Source: Paenibacillus durus (GTDB taxonomy: Bacteria > Bacillota > Bacilli > Paenibacillales > Paenibacillaceae). Taken from it: 64,000 bases of DNA. The notes under the pieces are model-generated. The model had not been told where the DNA came from. It was given only the letters and a program-made list of their open reading frames with translations, and ran no database searches. The stretch lies in the NCBI RefSeq assembly GCF_000756615.1, contig NZ_CP009288.1, positions 992,001-1,056,000 of the forward strand, read 5' to 3'. Below are positions 49,727-58,942 of the stretch, piece after piece (position 1 is the first letter of the stretch; every line of letters starts with the position of its first letter). The position numbers were made by a program, and so were the translations under genes.

Positions 49727-50689
49727 ATGCCAAAAAACGATAATATGCTGGCAATTCTATGGATGCTGAATTCGGGCGTAAAAATGACTGCAAAACAAAT
49801 ATCCGAAAAGTTAGAAATAAATATAAGGACAGTTTATCGGTATATTGATGCACTATGTGCCAGTGGAGTGCCTATAATATCCGACACAGGTCATAATGGC
49901 GGGTATAGCTTGCTGAATAATTTTATCAGAGCACCTCTGCTATTTGATATTGAGGAAAAAAAGGCACTCCTTCATGCTGCTGTTTTTGCAAAAGAAGCCG
50001 GATACCCTTTGAGTGAGGCATTAGGCAATGCGACATCAAAATTGAAAATGTATTCGAATCAGGAGCAGGAAAGTATACTTAGCCGTCATTTAGCCGGATT
50101 TGAAGTTATAAACCGCAGGGGAGGCACTTCTGTTCAGCCGGTATTGGCGGAATTGGAGCAGGCTGTAGCAAACGAATTCTCTGTAGAAATTGATTATCGC
50201 ACAAGCCATGAAGAACAACCCAAGAATAGGGTGATCGACCCCTATGGCATGGTTTACTGGAATAATAAATGGTATACTGTTGCATTTTGCCACCTAAGGA
50301 ATGAGATCCGCAGCTTTCGGGCAGACCGGATTCTACAAATCAAGCGTACTCAAATAATATTTAAGCGTTCCGAAGCTTTTTCGGCCCGTGAATTTTTCAT
50401 GCAAAATCTGTTACCCGATTTAGCGGGCAAGGACGGGTTAATTTCTTTAATTATCGAAGGCAGGTCAGAGGCATTGGATGACTTATGCCTGCATTGGTTT
50501 TTGGGGCATCATCTGAAAGAGCGGACATCAAATCAAGCAATCTTTTTACTTGAGGAAAAATCAATTCATGCATATGTCCCTTATTTTCTCCTATCCTACG
50601 GGAAATCCATTCAAGTCATCGAACCACAGAGTTTGAAGGAAAAACTTGTTGCTGTTGCGTCGGAGTTAATGGAATATTATCAACTTTAA
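49727..50689 (+). CDS. YafY-type regulator (HTH_11, WYL)
   Basis: 320 residues from ATG 49727 (GAGGG nine bases upstream) rather than ATG 49712. HTH_11 domain (MTAKQISEKLEINIRTVYRY), then a WYL domain centred on 'VIDPYGMVYWNNKWYTVAFC' and FRADRILQIKRTQI, and a C-terminal WCX part. Such proteins often sense nucleotides or oligonucleotides and regulate neighbouring genes; here the following PfpI-VOC genes or the preceding flavoprotein are candidates. Confidence 0.88.
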   Translation: MPKNDNMLAILWMLNSGVKMTAKQISEKLEINIRTVYRYIDALCASGVPIISDTGHNGGYSLLNNFIRAPLLFDIEEKKALLHAAVFAKEAGYPLSEALGNATSKLKMYSNQEQESILSRHLAGFEVINRRGGTSVQPVLAELEQAVANEFSVEIDYRTSHEEQPKNRVIDPYGMVYWNNKWYTVAFCHLRNEIRSFRADRILQIKRTQIIFKRSEAFSAREFFMQNLLPDLAGKDGLISLIIEGRSEALDDLCLHWFLGHHLKERTSNQAIFLLEEKSIHAYVPYFLLSYGKSIQVIEPQSLKEKLVAVASELMEYYQL

Positions 50690-50727
50690 TAGCTTCACTG
50701 ACAGCGGATGTCAGTGAAGCTATTTTA
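50689..50727 (+). terminator. Terminator after WYL regulator
   Basis: TAGCTTCACTGACA pairs with TGTCAGTGAAGCTA and is followed by TTTTA. A near-perfect 14-base-pair stem. Confidence 0.85.
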
Positions 50728-50802
50728 TAATGATGATAATCATTGATTACCGATGAATGGTTGGTATCACTTGATGAATTGTAAAATGAGGAGAACTTGC
50801 AA

Positions 50803-51429
50803 ATGAATAATACGGTATATCTTTATGTGTTTGACACCATGTCAGACTGGGAAATAGGTTACTTAACTGCCGAACTGAACTCGGGAAGATATTATAAGAA
50901 GGGGCTGGCCCCATCAAAAATAGTTACCGTGGGAATTGAAAAAACTCCTGTGACTACAATGGGCGGATTGAAAATACTGCCTGACATCAAACTGGATGAG
51001 TGCAGCATTGAAAGCACAGATACATTGATTTTGCCCGGTGGAGATACATGGACAGAAACAATTCACCAACCCATCTTAAAAGTCGTTGAGAAGTGTTTAA
51101 AGGAAGGTGTATTGGTTGCAGCGATTTGTGGTGCTACAATGGCACTTGCCCAGACAGGATTGCTGAATTCACGTTGGCATACAAGCAATGATCTGGAATA
51201 CCTTAAAATGATCTGTCCCACTTACACGGGCGAAAAGTATTACAAAATGGAGTCTGCTGTAACTGAAGGAAAACTGATCACTGCATCTGGAATAGCTCCG
51301 TTGGAATTTTCTGTGCACGTCTTGAAAGCTCTGGATGTGTTTTCTTCAAAAACATTAGATGCTTGGTATAGTCTTAATAAGACTCATGAATCCAAATATT
51401 TCTATGAGCTGATGAATTCAATCCAATGA
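50803..51429 (+). CDS. DJ-1/PfpI family glutamine amidotransferase-like protein
   Basis: 208 residues from ATG 50803, eight bases after GAGGAG. DJ-1/PfpI fold: YLYVFDTMSDWEIGYL near the start, acidic Glu region, and the nucleophile elbow AAICGATMALAQTG with the conserved Cys. The residue order fits the family of intracellular amidotransferase-like proteins found next to WYL or AraC regulators. Reaction unknown; stress-related deglycase/chaperone roles exist in the superfamily. Confidence 0.85.
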   Translation: MNNTVYLYVFDTMSDWEIGYLTAELNSGRYYKKGLAPSKIVTVGIEKTPVTTMGGLKILPDIKLDECSIESTDTLILPGGDTWTETIHQPILKVVEKCLKEGVLVAAICGATMALAQTGLLNSRWHTSNDLEYLKMICPTYTGEKYYKMESAVTEGKLITASGIAPLEFSVHVLKALDVFSSKTLDAWYSLNKTHESKYFYELMNSIQ

Positions 51430-51477
51430 AGGTATAAGCATAAAATTGATATGTGATCATTTAAAGGAGGAGTAAAA

Positions 51478-52002
51478 ATGACTGAAAGCATAAAATATAC
51501 GGGAGTGTCAGGTAAATATACAAAGAATGGAATACCCAATGGCTTTACAACTATTACCCCGTTTATAACAGTGAAGAATCCTTCGGAAGCAATAGAGTTC
51601 TATAAAACTGTTTTCAATGCAAGGGCTAAGGATATAACTGAATATCCTGATGGAAATGGCAATAAAATAATTGTTCATGCGGAATTAGATTTTGGAAATG
51701 GTTTTTTGCAGCTGGGAGCAGCGAATCCGGCATATAAATTGGTCTTGCCGCCAGATGAAGACAATGCGTGTTATTCTTTAAGAATTTACGTAATTAATGT
51801 TGATCAGGTATTTAAAAATGCGGTAGCAAGAGGAGCAAAAGTAAGGGAACCGGTTGCAAGCTTTGTTTCAGGTGATCGATTCGGAAGTATATTGGATCCG
51901 TTTGGAGTAAGATGGTCTATTATGACTAGGATTGAGGATTTGTCAGAAGAAGAAAGTAGTCGGAGAGTTGCTGAATGGGCCAAAAGCTTAAGTGGAGAAT
52001 AA
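51478..52002 (+). CDS. VOC/PhnB-like protein
   Basis: 174 residues after AAAGGAGGAG. It has the glyoxalase/PhnB-like paired beta-alpha-beta-beta-beta pattern (ITPFITVKNPSEAIEFYKTV, then VSGDRFGSILDPFGVRWSIM). The DPFGxxW end is typical of PhnB-like members. Function unknown; metal-dependent isomerase, dioxygenase or binding protein are options. Confidence 0.85.
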   Translation: MTESIKYTGVSGKYTKNGIPNGFTTITPFITVKNPSEAIEFYKTVFNARAKDITEYPDGNGNKIIVHAELDFGNGFLQLGAANPAYKLVLPPDEDNACYSLRIYVINVDQVFKNAVARGAKVREPVASFVSGDRFGSILDPFGVRWSIMTRIEDLSEEESSRRVAEWAKSLSGE

Positions 52003-52100
52003 ATGCAATCTTTCGAAAATAAACCTGCAATAATATACTATAGGCCATTTCATTTTAAGATGTATAGTCATGGGAGAATACCTTGAAAGGAGTTTCCCTC

Positions 52101-52676
52101 ATGAATATTACATCTTTTTTATTATACTGTATTATTATCACTATAACGCCGGGGCCTACTAATATCGTCATATTATCCACAGTGCATAATTTTGGGACAA
52201 AAAAGGCAATGGAATATACGTATGGAGCTACTATTGCTTTTGGTCTATTGCTTGTCATTTCTGCTATGTTGAATACTATGCTTATAACGGCAATGCCTAA
52301 AATTTTAATTGTTATGCAGATCATCGGAAGCTTTTATATGTGCTATCTTGCTTATCAAATTTACAAAATGGATACATCAAAACCAACTGTAAACCAAACG
52401 GGTACCTTTGTGTCAGGCTTCCTTATGCAGTTTTTAAATCCCAAGGTGCTACTATTTACAATGACTGTAATCCCTAGCTTTATTCTGCCCTACTATACCG
52501 CCATGCCTGCGGTAACAATAAGTGTTATAACTATAACTCTTATTGGATTTTTAGCCTTTATTACATGGGTTCTTTTCGGTACAATCTTCAAGGCGTTTTT
52601 ACAAAAGCATACAAGGGCTGTTAATGTAATGATGGCTTTATTTTTAGCTTATGCTGCAGTAATGATATGGGTGTAG
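52101..52676 (+). CDS. LysE/RhtB-family exporter
   Basis: 191 residues from ATG 52101, nine bases after AAAGGAG. LysE family signature ITPGPTNIVIL in the first transmembrane helix, about six membrane segments, and 'QFLNPKVLLFTMTVIPSF'. It would export amino acids or related metabolites. Followed after about 24 bases by an AraC-type regulator, probably its regulator and transcribed together. Confidence 0.88.
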   Translation: MNITSFLLYCIIITITPGPTNIVILSTVHNFGTKKAMEYTYGATIAFGLLLVISAMLNTMLITAMPKILIVMQIIGSFYMCYLAYQIYKMDTSKPTVNQTGTFVSGFLMQFLNPKVLLFTMTVIPSFILPYYTAMPAVTISVITITLIGFLAFITWVLFGTIFKAFLQKHTRAVNVMMALFLAYAAVMIWV

Positions 52677-52700
52677 GTAAGCTATGAAGAGGTGAATGAA

Positions 52701-53477
52701 GTGGACAAATTTATCTATAAAAAATCGGCAGGTATTACTGCGTTGTCAGCAAGCATGACTGATTTTACGTATAAAAAGCACTCTCACAAGGAGTATGCAA
52801 TAGGTGTAACATTACGTGGTATTCAAGAGTATAACCTGGATGGCAGTTTGCAATTATCCTATCAAAATGGGGTTATGCTTTTTAATCCGGAACAGGCGCA
52901 TGACGGAATGGCACATGATGAGGCCGGCCTTGATTATGTAATGCTATATATTGAGCCGCAATTGCTTTTGGAGGTTATTGAGAAAAAGGATATCGTACGT
53001 TTTTCAACGCCTATTGTGTATGATTATACACTTGAACAAAAAATATTAAGTCTTTCTAATGCAATATTAAGCGAAAAAGATGCGGCTTTGTGCAGCGAGT
53101 TACTCTTATCCCTTACAGATAGCCTTATTCAAACGAATCTTTCAACAGAATATAAGAAAGATAACGCTCTAATTAGAAAAGCAAAGGATATGGTTCATAC
53201 CAACTTGGAAACTGTGCTTAAACTTGATGAGATATGTAACGAGCTTGATTTATCGAAATTTCAGTTTATCCGATTATTCAAGGCTCATACTGGAATTTCA
53301 CCATACCAATACTTTCTTAACTGCAAGATCGAACGTGCAAAGCAGTTGATAGAAAAAAACGGAGATATTTATTCAGCAGTAGCTGAATGTGGTTTTGTTG
53401 ATTTAACCCATTTGAATAAACACTTTAAAAGCGTATATGGAACAACAGCATTTGAATACAGGTCGCATATAAATTGA
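52701..53477 (+). CDS. AraC-family regulator
   Basis: About 258 residues; start GTG 52701 or GTG 52692, with GAGGTGA near both. N-terminal cupin-like sensor (FTYKKHSHKEYAIGVTLRG, then MLFNPEQAHDG) and two HTH units (VLKLDEICNELDLSKFQFIR, then DIYSAVAECGFVDLTHLNKH). This type of AraC protein is commonly paired with LysE exporters, which fits the gene just upstream. Confidence 0.9.
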   Translation: MDKFIYKKSAGITALSASMTDFTYKKHSHKEYAIGVTLRGIQEYNLDGSLQLSYQNGVMLFNPEQAHDGMAHDEAGLDYVMLYIEPQLLLEVIEKKDIVRFSTPIVYDYTLEQKILSLSNAILSEKDAALCSELLLSLTDSLIQTNLSTEYKKDNALIRKAKDMVHTNLETVLKLDEICNELDLSKFQFIRLFKAHTGISPYQYFLNCKIERAKQLIEKNGDIYSAVAECGFVDLTHLNKHFKSVYGTTAFEYRSHIN

Positions 53478-53497
53478 GGAGTGGAATCGGCGGTCCA

Positions 53498-53590
53498 ATG
53501 AAACAGACTACGAAAGTCCTTTTGGCCAGTCTTATTGGCAGTACGATTGAGTGGTATGACTTTTTCCTCCTTATCTTTTGCCAGAATTGA
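53498..53590 (+). pseudogene. N-terminal remnant of an MHS/MFS transporter
   Basis: 30 codons beginning MKQTTKVLLASLIGSTIEWYDFFL, the typical first helix of metabolite:H+ symporter (MHS) transporters, then a stop. The remaining gene is absent. Confidence 0.65.
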
Positions 53591-53619
53591 ATGAATAAGG
53601 AAGTCCCACTTTTCAAGCA

Positions 53620-53666
53620 AAAGAACCTTCAAATCCACACATGAAGTGGAGCTGAAGGTTCTTTTT
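53620..53666. terminator. Terminator between MFS remnant and MarR gene
   Basis: AAAGAACCTTCA pairs with TGAAGGTTCTTT, T tract on the plus strand and A tract before it, so it may serve both strands. Confidence 0.85.
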
Positions 53667-54157
53667 CATGCGTGAGGATGATCCAATCCATTAAATTTTC
53701 TGAGCATCGTAATGAACGCTTCGAGCTGATCATTGTCCCAATTGGAAATTCGCTCATAGAATGCGTTCTCTTTCTCTTTAAGGGCATGAATGGTCATTTG
53801 GTGCCCAAGCTCAGTGAGAGACAGAAGGACCCCTCGTCCATCATCAGGCGAATTTTCTCTATTCACATAACCCAAAGTCTCAAGCTGTTTAATAAGGCGG
53901 CTAACGGAGCTGCGGTCCATGGCTGTGGATTCCGCGAGAGCGGCAGCGCTTGTTGGTCCGTAGGAATAGAGCCAACGAATAATATGGAAGGCCGCAGGCT
54001 GGATGGAAGGATCGAAACGTCCTGCAGTTCTGACACTTAGCGCATGGGAGGCGCTGATAAGCGCATGAAGCTGTTCGCCAAGCTGAAGTTCCAATTGCTC
54101 TCTTATCTCATTTTTGCCTAGGTCATGATCTTGATTATGTTCCACTGCTTTGCCCAC
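53666..54157 (-). CDS. MarR-family regulator
   Basis: 163 residues. Winged helix with TSAAALAESTAMDRSSVSRL recognition part and the 'ENSPDDGRGVLLSLTELG' wing. N-terminal part is Gln/Glu-rich. It is divergent from an SDR and an MFS-type exporter gene (54314 onward), with a palindrome between. It likely represses both genes and responds to a small hydrophobic compound. Confidence 0.88.
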   Translation of the reverse strand: MGKAVEHNQDHDLGKNEIREQLELQLGEQLHALISASHALSVRTAGRFDPSIQPAAFHIIRWLYSYGPTSAAALAESTAMDRSSVSRLIKQLETLGYVNRENSPDDGRGVLLSLTELGHQMTIHALKEKENAFYERISNWDNDQLEAFITMLRKFNGLDHPHA

Positions 54158-54220
54158 ATCCTCTATCGATAAGATTAAATCCGCGTAAGTAGTTGATATA
54201 TATCCATTAAATCAATATAG

Positions 54221-54234
54221 TTGACATATGTCAA
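54221..54234. promoter_or_regulatory. MarR-type operator palindrome
   Basis: TTGACATATGTCAA is a perfect 14-bp palindrome midway between the divergent MarR and SDR genes, a likely binding site for the MarR dimer. Confidence 0.6.
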
Positions 54235-54313
54235 TCAAATATTGACCATAGCCATTTTTCTAAAGCTTAGGAATTATTGCACAAAAAAGTATACCACACA
54301 GAGGAGAATTATT

Positions 54314-55186
54314 ATGACTAAACCCATCGTCGTCATCACTGGAGCAACCAGCGGGCTGGGGCGAATTGTTGCCATGGATTTGGCGAAACGCGGTGCTCAC
54401 CTTGTCATGACGGCCAGAAGTAAGGAGAAGGCTGAGGCAACAAGGCAATGGATCAAAGGAAGCTCACCTTCAACAAAAGTAGATTTCTTTTACGGGGACT
54501 TGTCCCTGATGAAGGATGTGAAACGTGTTGGACAGGAAATTACAGCTGCTTTTCCCAAGATTGATGTGCTGGTGAACAATGCGGGGCTCCATGCCTTTGA
54601 ACAGCGGAGTACCTCTGAGGGGTTTCCTGAAATGATTGCGGTGAACTACTTGGCCCCATGGTTATTGACACAAGTGCTGGAACCATCCTTAAGAAACGCG
54701 GGAACGGCCAGAATTGTAAATGTGGCTTCAGAAGCCTCGCGAAATCACGGGACTTTAAAGCTGCCGGGTGATTTAACCGATACCACTCCATTTACAGCCA
54801 GAGGCTCATCTGCCATCTACGGAAAAACCAAGCTCCTCAATATTATGTTCACAGCTGAACTGGGCCGCCGGTTAACCGGAACCGGAATCAGTGTAAATGC
54901 ATTGAACCCCGGGTTCAATGTTACAGGACTTGGACGTGAGCTTTGGTTCGCGCCCATACTTGAACGCATCTTAAAATTACTCCATATTGGCGATCCGCGA
55001 AAAGGAGCTGAAATCATCACCCGGCTGGTTGTGGACCCGAAGTACCAGAAGGTGACAGGAGGATATTTTAACGTTGGCACCGGGGATTCCATTAAACCTG
55101 TGCACCCGGGCGGGGATACCGAAATGCAGAACAAGCTATGGAGGGCAACCGCAGATCTTTTGGAACAAAAAGGAGTGCTGAATTAA
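54314..55186 (+). CDS. SDR oxidoreductase (retinol dehydrogenase-like)
   Basis: 290 residues from ATG 54314 (GAGGAG upstream), not from 54221. SDR motif ITGATSGLGRIVA, NNAG (DVLVNNAGLHAF), 'RIVNVASEASRNHG', catalytic SAIYGKTKLLN and 'NALNPGFNVTGLG'. Resembles the retinol dehydrogenase/WWOX-like SDR group. It ends one base before the exporter gene start (stop TAA directly followed by ATG), so the two form an operon under MarR control. Confidence 0.88.
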   Translation: MTKPIVVITGATSGLGRIVAMDLAKRGAHLVMTARSKEKAEATRQWIKGSSPSTKVDFFYGDLSLMKDVKRVGQEITAAFPKIDVLVNNAGLHAFEQRSTSEGFPEMIAVNYLAPWLLTQVLEPSLRNAGTARIVNVASEASRNHGTLKLPGDLTDTTPFTARGSSAIYGKTKLLNIMFTAELGRRLTGTGISVNALNPGFNVTGLGRELWFAPILERILKLLHIGDPRKGAEIITRLVVDPKYQKVTGGYFNVGTGDSIKPVHPGGDTEMQNKLWRATADLLEQKGVLN

Positions 55187-55365
55187 ATGAACAAGATTAA
55201 TAAAGGACCTCTGTTGTTCATCATGATATTGGGCGCTTTCATAGCCGTTCTGAATCAGACGATTATGAGTGTGGCTATTCCAGAATTAATAACAGATTTT
55301 AACATCGCGGCCACAACGGCTCAATGGCTGACAACAGGGTACATGCTGGTAAATGGAGTTTTTAT

Positions 55366-56792
55366 CTTATAAAGCCGAGAAGACTCCTTCCTCTATAGGG
55401 AGGAGATGAATCGGCGGTTTTTTTGTCCTGAAGCGAACATATGTGCTATAATTGAAATATCCTACACTTAAGGAGGCCCCGTGGCATGTTGGTGCATAAA
55501 GCTTACAAATATCGCATCTATCCCAATCCCAAGCAACGGCAACTCATCCTTCAAATGTTTGGCTGTTGCCGCTTTGTCTTCAATCATTTCTTAGTCAAAT
55601 GGAACGAAACCTATGCGGCAACAGGCAAAGGGTTATCCTATAACACCTGTGCCACACAGCTTCCTGCACTCAAACAGCAATTTGAATGGTTGAAATCGGT
55701 TGATAGCATTGCTTTGCAATCGGCTGTGCGGAACGTGGCAGACAGCTTTGAACGTTTCTTCAAGAAACAAAATCAGGCTCCACGCTTCAAAAGCCGTAAG
55801 CATCCTGTGCAAAGCTACACCACCAAATACACCAATGACAACATTGCTATTGACGGAAACCGGCTTAAACTTCCGAAGCTTAGCTGGATTCGTTTTGCCA
55901 ACTCCAGAGCGTGTGAAGGTCGCATTCTTTCGGCTACCCTGCGGCGAAATGCGGCAGGTAAGTATTTTGTATCCATCCTCTGTGAAGTGGAAATAAAACC
56001 TCTGCCGCAGACCGATAAGGAGATCGGCATTGACCTTGGACTCAAGGAATTAGCGGTCTGCTCTGATGGGTTGCGGGTTGCCAATCCCAAAGTGTTTCGC
56101 AAATATGAACAAAAACTTGCATTTTGGCAACGCCGCATGGCTCGCCGTAACAAAGGGGGCTCCAATTGGCAGAAAGCCAAACAGAAGGTTGCCCAAATCC
56201 ATGAAAAGATCGTCAGCAGCCGCCATGATTTTTTGCATCAACTCACTACGAAGCTGATTCGTGAAAACCAAACGATCAGCATCGAAAATCTGAGCGTGGC
56301 GAACATGCTTAAAAATCACCGGCTGGCCAAATCCATTGCTGATGCGTCCTGGAGTGAATTTGAACGTCAGCTTTCGTATAAAGCGGAATGGTATGGACGA
56401 ACGGTGAAGATTGCCGATACGTTCGCCCCAACGAGTCAAAGGTGTCATGTATGCGGCTATATCCATCCCGAAGTAAAGAAATTGTCTGTGCGGCAATGGG
56501 AATGTCCATCGTGCCATACTCTTCATGATCGAGATGGAAATGCGGCACAGAACATCAAAAGCCTTGCTGTTTAAACGTCAAGACCTCCTTTCCTTTAGAT
56601 ATTTTCCTAAGGTAAAAATCTTAAAACTCTGGGAAGATCAGTATAGATTTTCCTTTGGAAAACTGCGGGAACCGCAGGGATCGCTTGGTATACGATTTTT
56701 CGTGAGAAAATATCGATATGAATTCCCCTCGGTAGAAGGGATTACCCAAGAATCCCCCACTTCAAGTGTATGCTAAGTGGGGGAGTGTTCAA
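55366..56792 (+). mobile_element. IS200/IS605-type element with TnpB only
   Basis: Limits are set by rebuilding the MFS frame: the left flank ends in TTTTTAT and the right flank continues TCCTATAACAGCC, restoring the codons for GVFIPITAY. No TnpA gene is present, so it needs help in trans. The right end has the CCCCCACTT/AAGTGGGGG hairpin and ends GTTCAA. The left end has a hairpin near 55385-55420 (CTCCTTCCTCTATAGGGAGG). Confidence 0.8.
55486..56574 (+). CDS. tnpB: RNA-guided endonuclease TnpB
   Basis: 362 residues. N-terminal HTH_OrfB region (KAYKYRIYPNPKQRQLILQ). RuvC motifs: Asp in IGIDLGLKELAVCS, Glu in ISIENLSVANML, and Asp in HDRDGNAAQNIKS. Zinc ribbon CHVCGY...ECPSC lies between the last two. 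All catalytic residues are kept. TnpB cleaves DNA next to a TAM guided by omega-RNA and promotes retention of the element. The 3' end of the gene and the downstream sequence would form this RNA. Confidence 0.9.
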   Translation: MLVHKAYKYRIYPNPKQRQLILQMFGCCRFVFNHFLVKWNETYAATGKGLSYNTCATQLPALKQQFEWLKSVDSIALQSAVRNVADSFERFFKKQNQAPRFKSRKHPVQSYTTKYTNDNIAIDGNRLKLPKLSWIRFANSRACEGRILSATLRRNAAGKYFVSILCEVEIKPLPQTDKEIGIDLGLKELAVCSDGLRVANPKVFRKYEQKLAFWQRRMARRNKGGSNWQKAKQKVAQIHEKIVSSRHDFLHQLTTKLIRENQTISIENLSVANMLKNHRLAKSIADASWSEFERQLSYKAEWYGRTVKIADTFAPTSQRCHVCGYIHPEVKKLSVRQWECPSCHTLHDRDGNAAQNIKSLAV

Positions 56793-56812
56793 TCCTATAA
56801 CAGCCTATCTGA
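56500..56812 (+). ncRNA. Probable omega-RNA and its guide
   Basis: The 3' end of tnpB through the right end hairpin forms the expected scaffold. The guide would be the flank that begins TCCTATAACAGCC at 56793. Length and 5' end are inferred from known TnpB systems. Confidence 0.5.
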
Positions 56813-58165
56813 TGCAGCGTTTTACGACCCGTGAATTATTCCTTTCAGCTATGCTTGCGTTTCTTGCCGGATCTGTGGTATCTGGAGTAGCTCCTGGCTT
56901 TGAACTGCTGCTCATCGGCCGTCTTGTGCAGGCTGCGGGAGCAGGCATCATTATGCCGCTGTTGATGAATGTTGTGCTTGCCATCTATCCTGAGGAGAAG
57001 CGTGGAGGCGCAATGGGGCTCATTGGAGTAGCCATTATCTTTGCTCCTGCAATCGGTCCGGCCTATGCCGGATATATGCTGGACCATTACGTCTGGCGCT
57101 CCCTGTTCTATGTCATTATTCCGTTTGCGGCGCTGGTTATCCTTCTGGCCTTTTTTTTCTTGAAAAATGTAACGGAGCGGGCCTATCCCAAGCTGGATAT
57201 TGCCGGCATGATTTTGTCCACTGTTGGATTCGGCACTTTACTATATGGATTCAGCAGAGCAGGCGCAATCGGCTGGACAGCGACCGAAGTTATTGTAACC
57301 TTGCTCGTTGGCTTGATTTCGCTGGTTCTGTTCTCAGTAACCCAGCTTAAGAGCAAAAATCCTTTGCTGGAACTGAAAGCATTCAAATACAACATGTTTA
57401 CGCTGACTACCCTTATTAATGTTGTTGTGACGGTGGTCATGTATGCGGATATGATGCTGCTTCCAATCTATTTGCAGAACATGAGGCACTATACGGCATT
57501 TGAAGCCGGAATTTTGATGCTGCCGGGCGCCTTGCTTATGGGCTTGCTTATGCCCGTTGCGGGCCGACTGTTCGACAGGTTTGGAGCAAGATGGCTGTCG
57601 GTCATCGGCATCGCCATTACGATTGTGACAACGATCGGCTTTACTTCGTTAACGGACTCCACAAGCTATACCTATCTTCTGCTATTGTCCACCGGCAGAC
57701 GAATCGGAATGGCAATGTTCATGATGCCGATTACAACCGCGGGGCTTAACCAGCTTCCGGCTTCGTACCATGCTCACGGAACCGCCATTTCCAATACGGT
57801 CAAGCAGGTGTCGGGCGCCATTGGCACAGCGCTTCTGGTCACGATTCTGACCAACCGTGCACAGTTTCATGCGGTTAGGAATAGCTGCCGAAGGAGTGAT
57901 TCACGATCAGGCGCAATTGCTGCAGAAGGCCTCTATAGCGGGGATGAACGATGCCTATTTAACCGTTATTATTTTTGGAGCAATCGGGCTGGCGATGTCC
58001 TTCTTCATTAAGAAAACAAAGCAGCGTGAAGTCGCTCTGCAAGGTGAGTTGATACAGGCTGGAACTGGTAGGAAGGCTTGAATTGCCAGCAGATCATGTA
58101 TGGGGTCGCGGAGAGTTATTTTCGCATGCTGCTGAATGAATAAATGAGATATGTGATTGTATAAT

Positions 58166-58202
58166 GCAAACAACCGATCCTAAGATAGGGTCGGTTGTTT
58201 GC
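58166..58202. terminator. Bidirectional terminator
   Basis: GCAAACAACCGA pairs with TCGGTTGTTTGC between the convergent MFS pseudogene and HPP gene. Confidence 0.8.
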
Positions 58203-58231
58203 ATTTGGTATCCCGAAAAGGGATTATCTTT

Positions 58232-58759
58232 TTATCTCCAGAATTTCGGATACTGACGATGTTCATCCAGGTTATTGATCAAAAGGGCAATGATCACGAT
58301 AATCAAAGAGCCGATGAGAACCGGATTAATCAAGAAAGACCATGGACTTCCTGCCATAATAACGACAATTGGATTTGCTCCCGCAGGCGGATGAGTCGTT
58401 CGGGTTACATGCATTAAGGCAATAGCTAATCCTACTCCTAGAGCAAGTACCCAAAACCCGTTGCCGAATATATGAAATAGCAGTAATCCAACCGCAGTGG
58501 ATATCAGATGTCCTCCGACAATATTTCTGGGCTGAGATAAAGGGGCGTCCCAAACACCGAAAGCCAGAACGCAGCTAGCTCCAAACGGAGCCATTAGCCA
58601 TACAGCCGATGTCAGGCCAGTCAATAAAGCCAATAGGCCGATCGCGACAAACCCTCCAATAAATCCGATAAGTGCAGTCTTGAACGAAACGCTCAGCGGG
58701 TTTTTTCCCGATCCTGCCATTTTGACAATGAAACGATACCATGCAGATGTCTGTTCCAA
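58232..58759 (-). CDS. HPP-family membrane protein
   Basis: 175 residues with about five transmembrane helices. The HPP motif is visible as THPPAGANPIVVIM, and 'SQPRNIVGGHLISTAVGLLL' is also typical. HPP proteins in some bacteria transport nitrite; in others their role is unknown. Divergent from a GntR-type regulator, which may regulate it. Confidence 0.85.
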   Translation of the reverse strand: MEQTSAWYRFIVKMAGSGKNPLSVSFKTALIGFIGGFVAIGLLALLTGLTSAVWLMAPFGASCVLAFGVWDAPLSQPRNIVGGHLISTAVGLLLFHIFGNGFWVLALGVGLAIALMHVTRTTHPPAGANPIVVIMAGSPWSFLINPVLIGSLIIVIIALLINNLDEHRQYPKFWR

Positions 58760-58870
58760 AAAAATTACTCCTTTCTGGTATTAAATTAATAGTTAACTAT
58801 GAATATGTGTAAATAATATCAGGGGCTTATGTCAATGTCAATCTGTATATTTGAAGCTCGGCACGTGAAA

Positions 58871-58884
58871 TATACAAATGTATA
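58871..58884. promoter_or_regulatory. Possible GntR operator
   Basis: TATACAAATGTATA is an inverted repeat with a two-base centre, located between the divergent HPP and GntR genes near a probable -10 box. Confidence 0.4.
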
Positions 58885-58942
58885 GTAATATAGTAAAATT
58901 AAATATGCAGATCAGAACCTTTTCTAAGAACGGAGAATCCCT

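Larger units (their letters stand above)
55187..58081 (+). pseudogene. DHA2-type MFS exporter broken by TnpB element and frameshift
   Basis: The 5' part (55187-55365: FIAVLNQTIMSVAIPEL, then TTGYMLVNGVFI) continues after the element with PITAYLMQRFTTRELF at 56793. The rest encodes the usual EmrB/QacA helices (VQAAGAGIIMPLLMNVVLAI, 'GAMGLIGVAIIFAPAIGPA'). A second lesion is a frameshift near 57870, after TNRAQFHA; the other frame goes on as LGIAAEGVIHDQAQL to 58081. So the exporter carries two independent lesions. Confidence 0.85.

Noticed and set aside
56525..56776. Open frame of 83 codons downstream of tnpB
   Set aside because: It overlaps tnpB and the right-end RNA region of the element; it is better explained as omega-RNA sequence.
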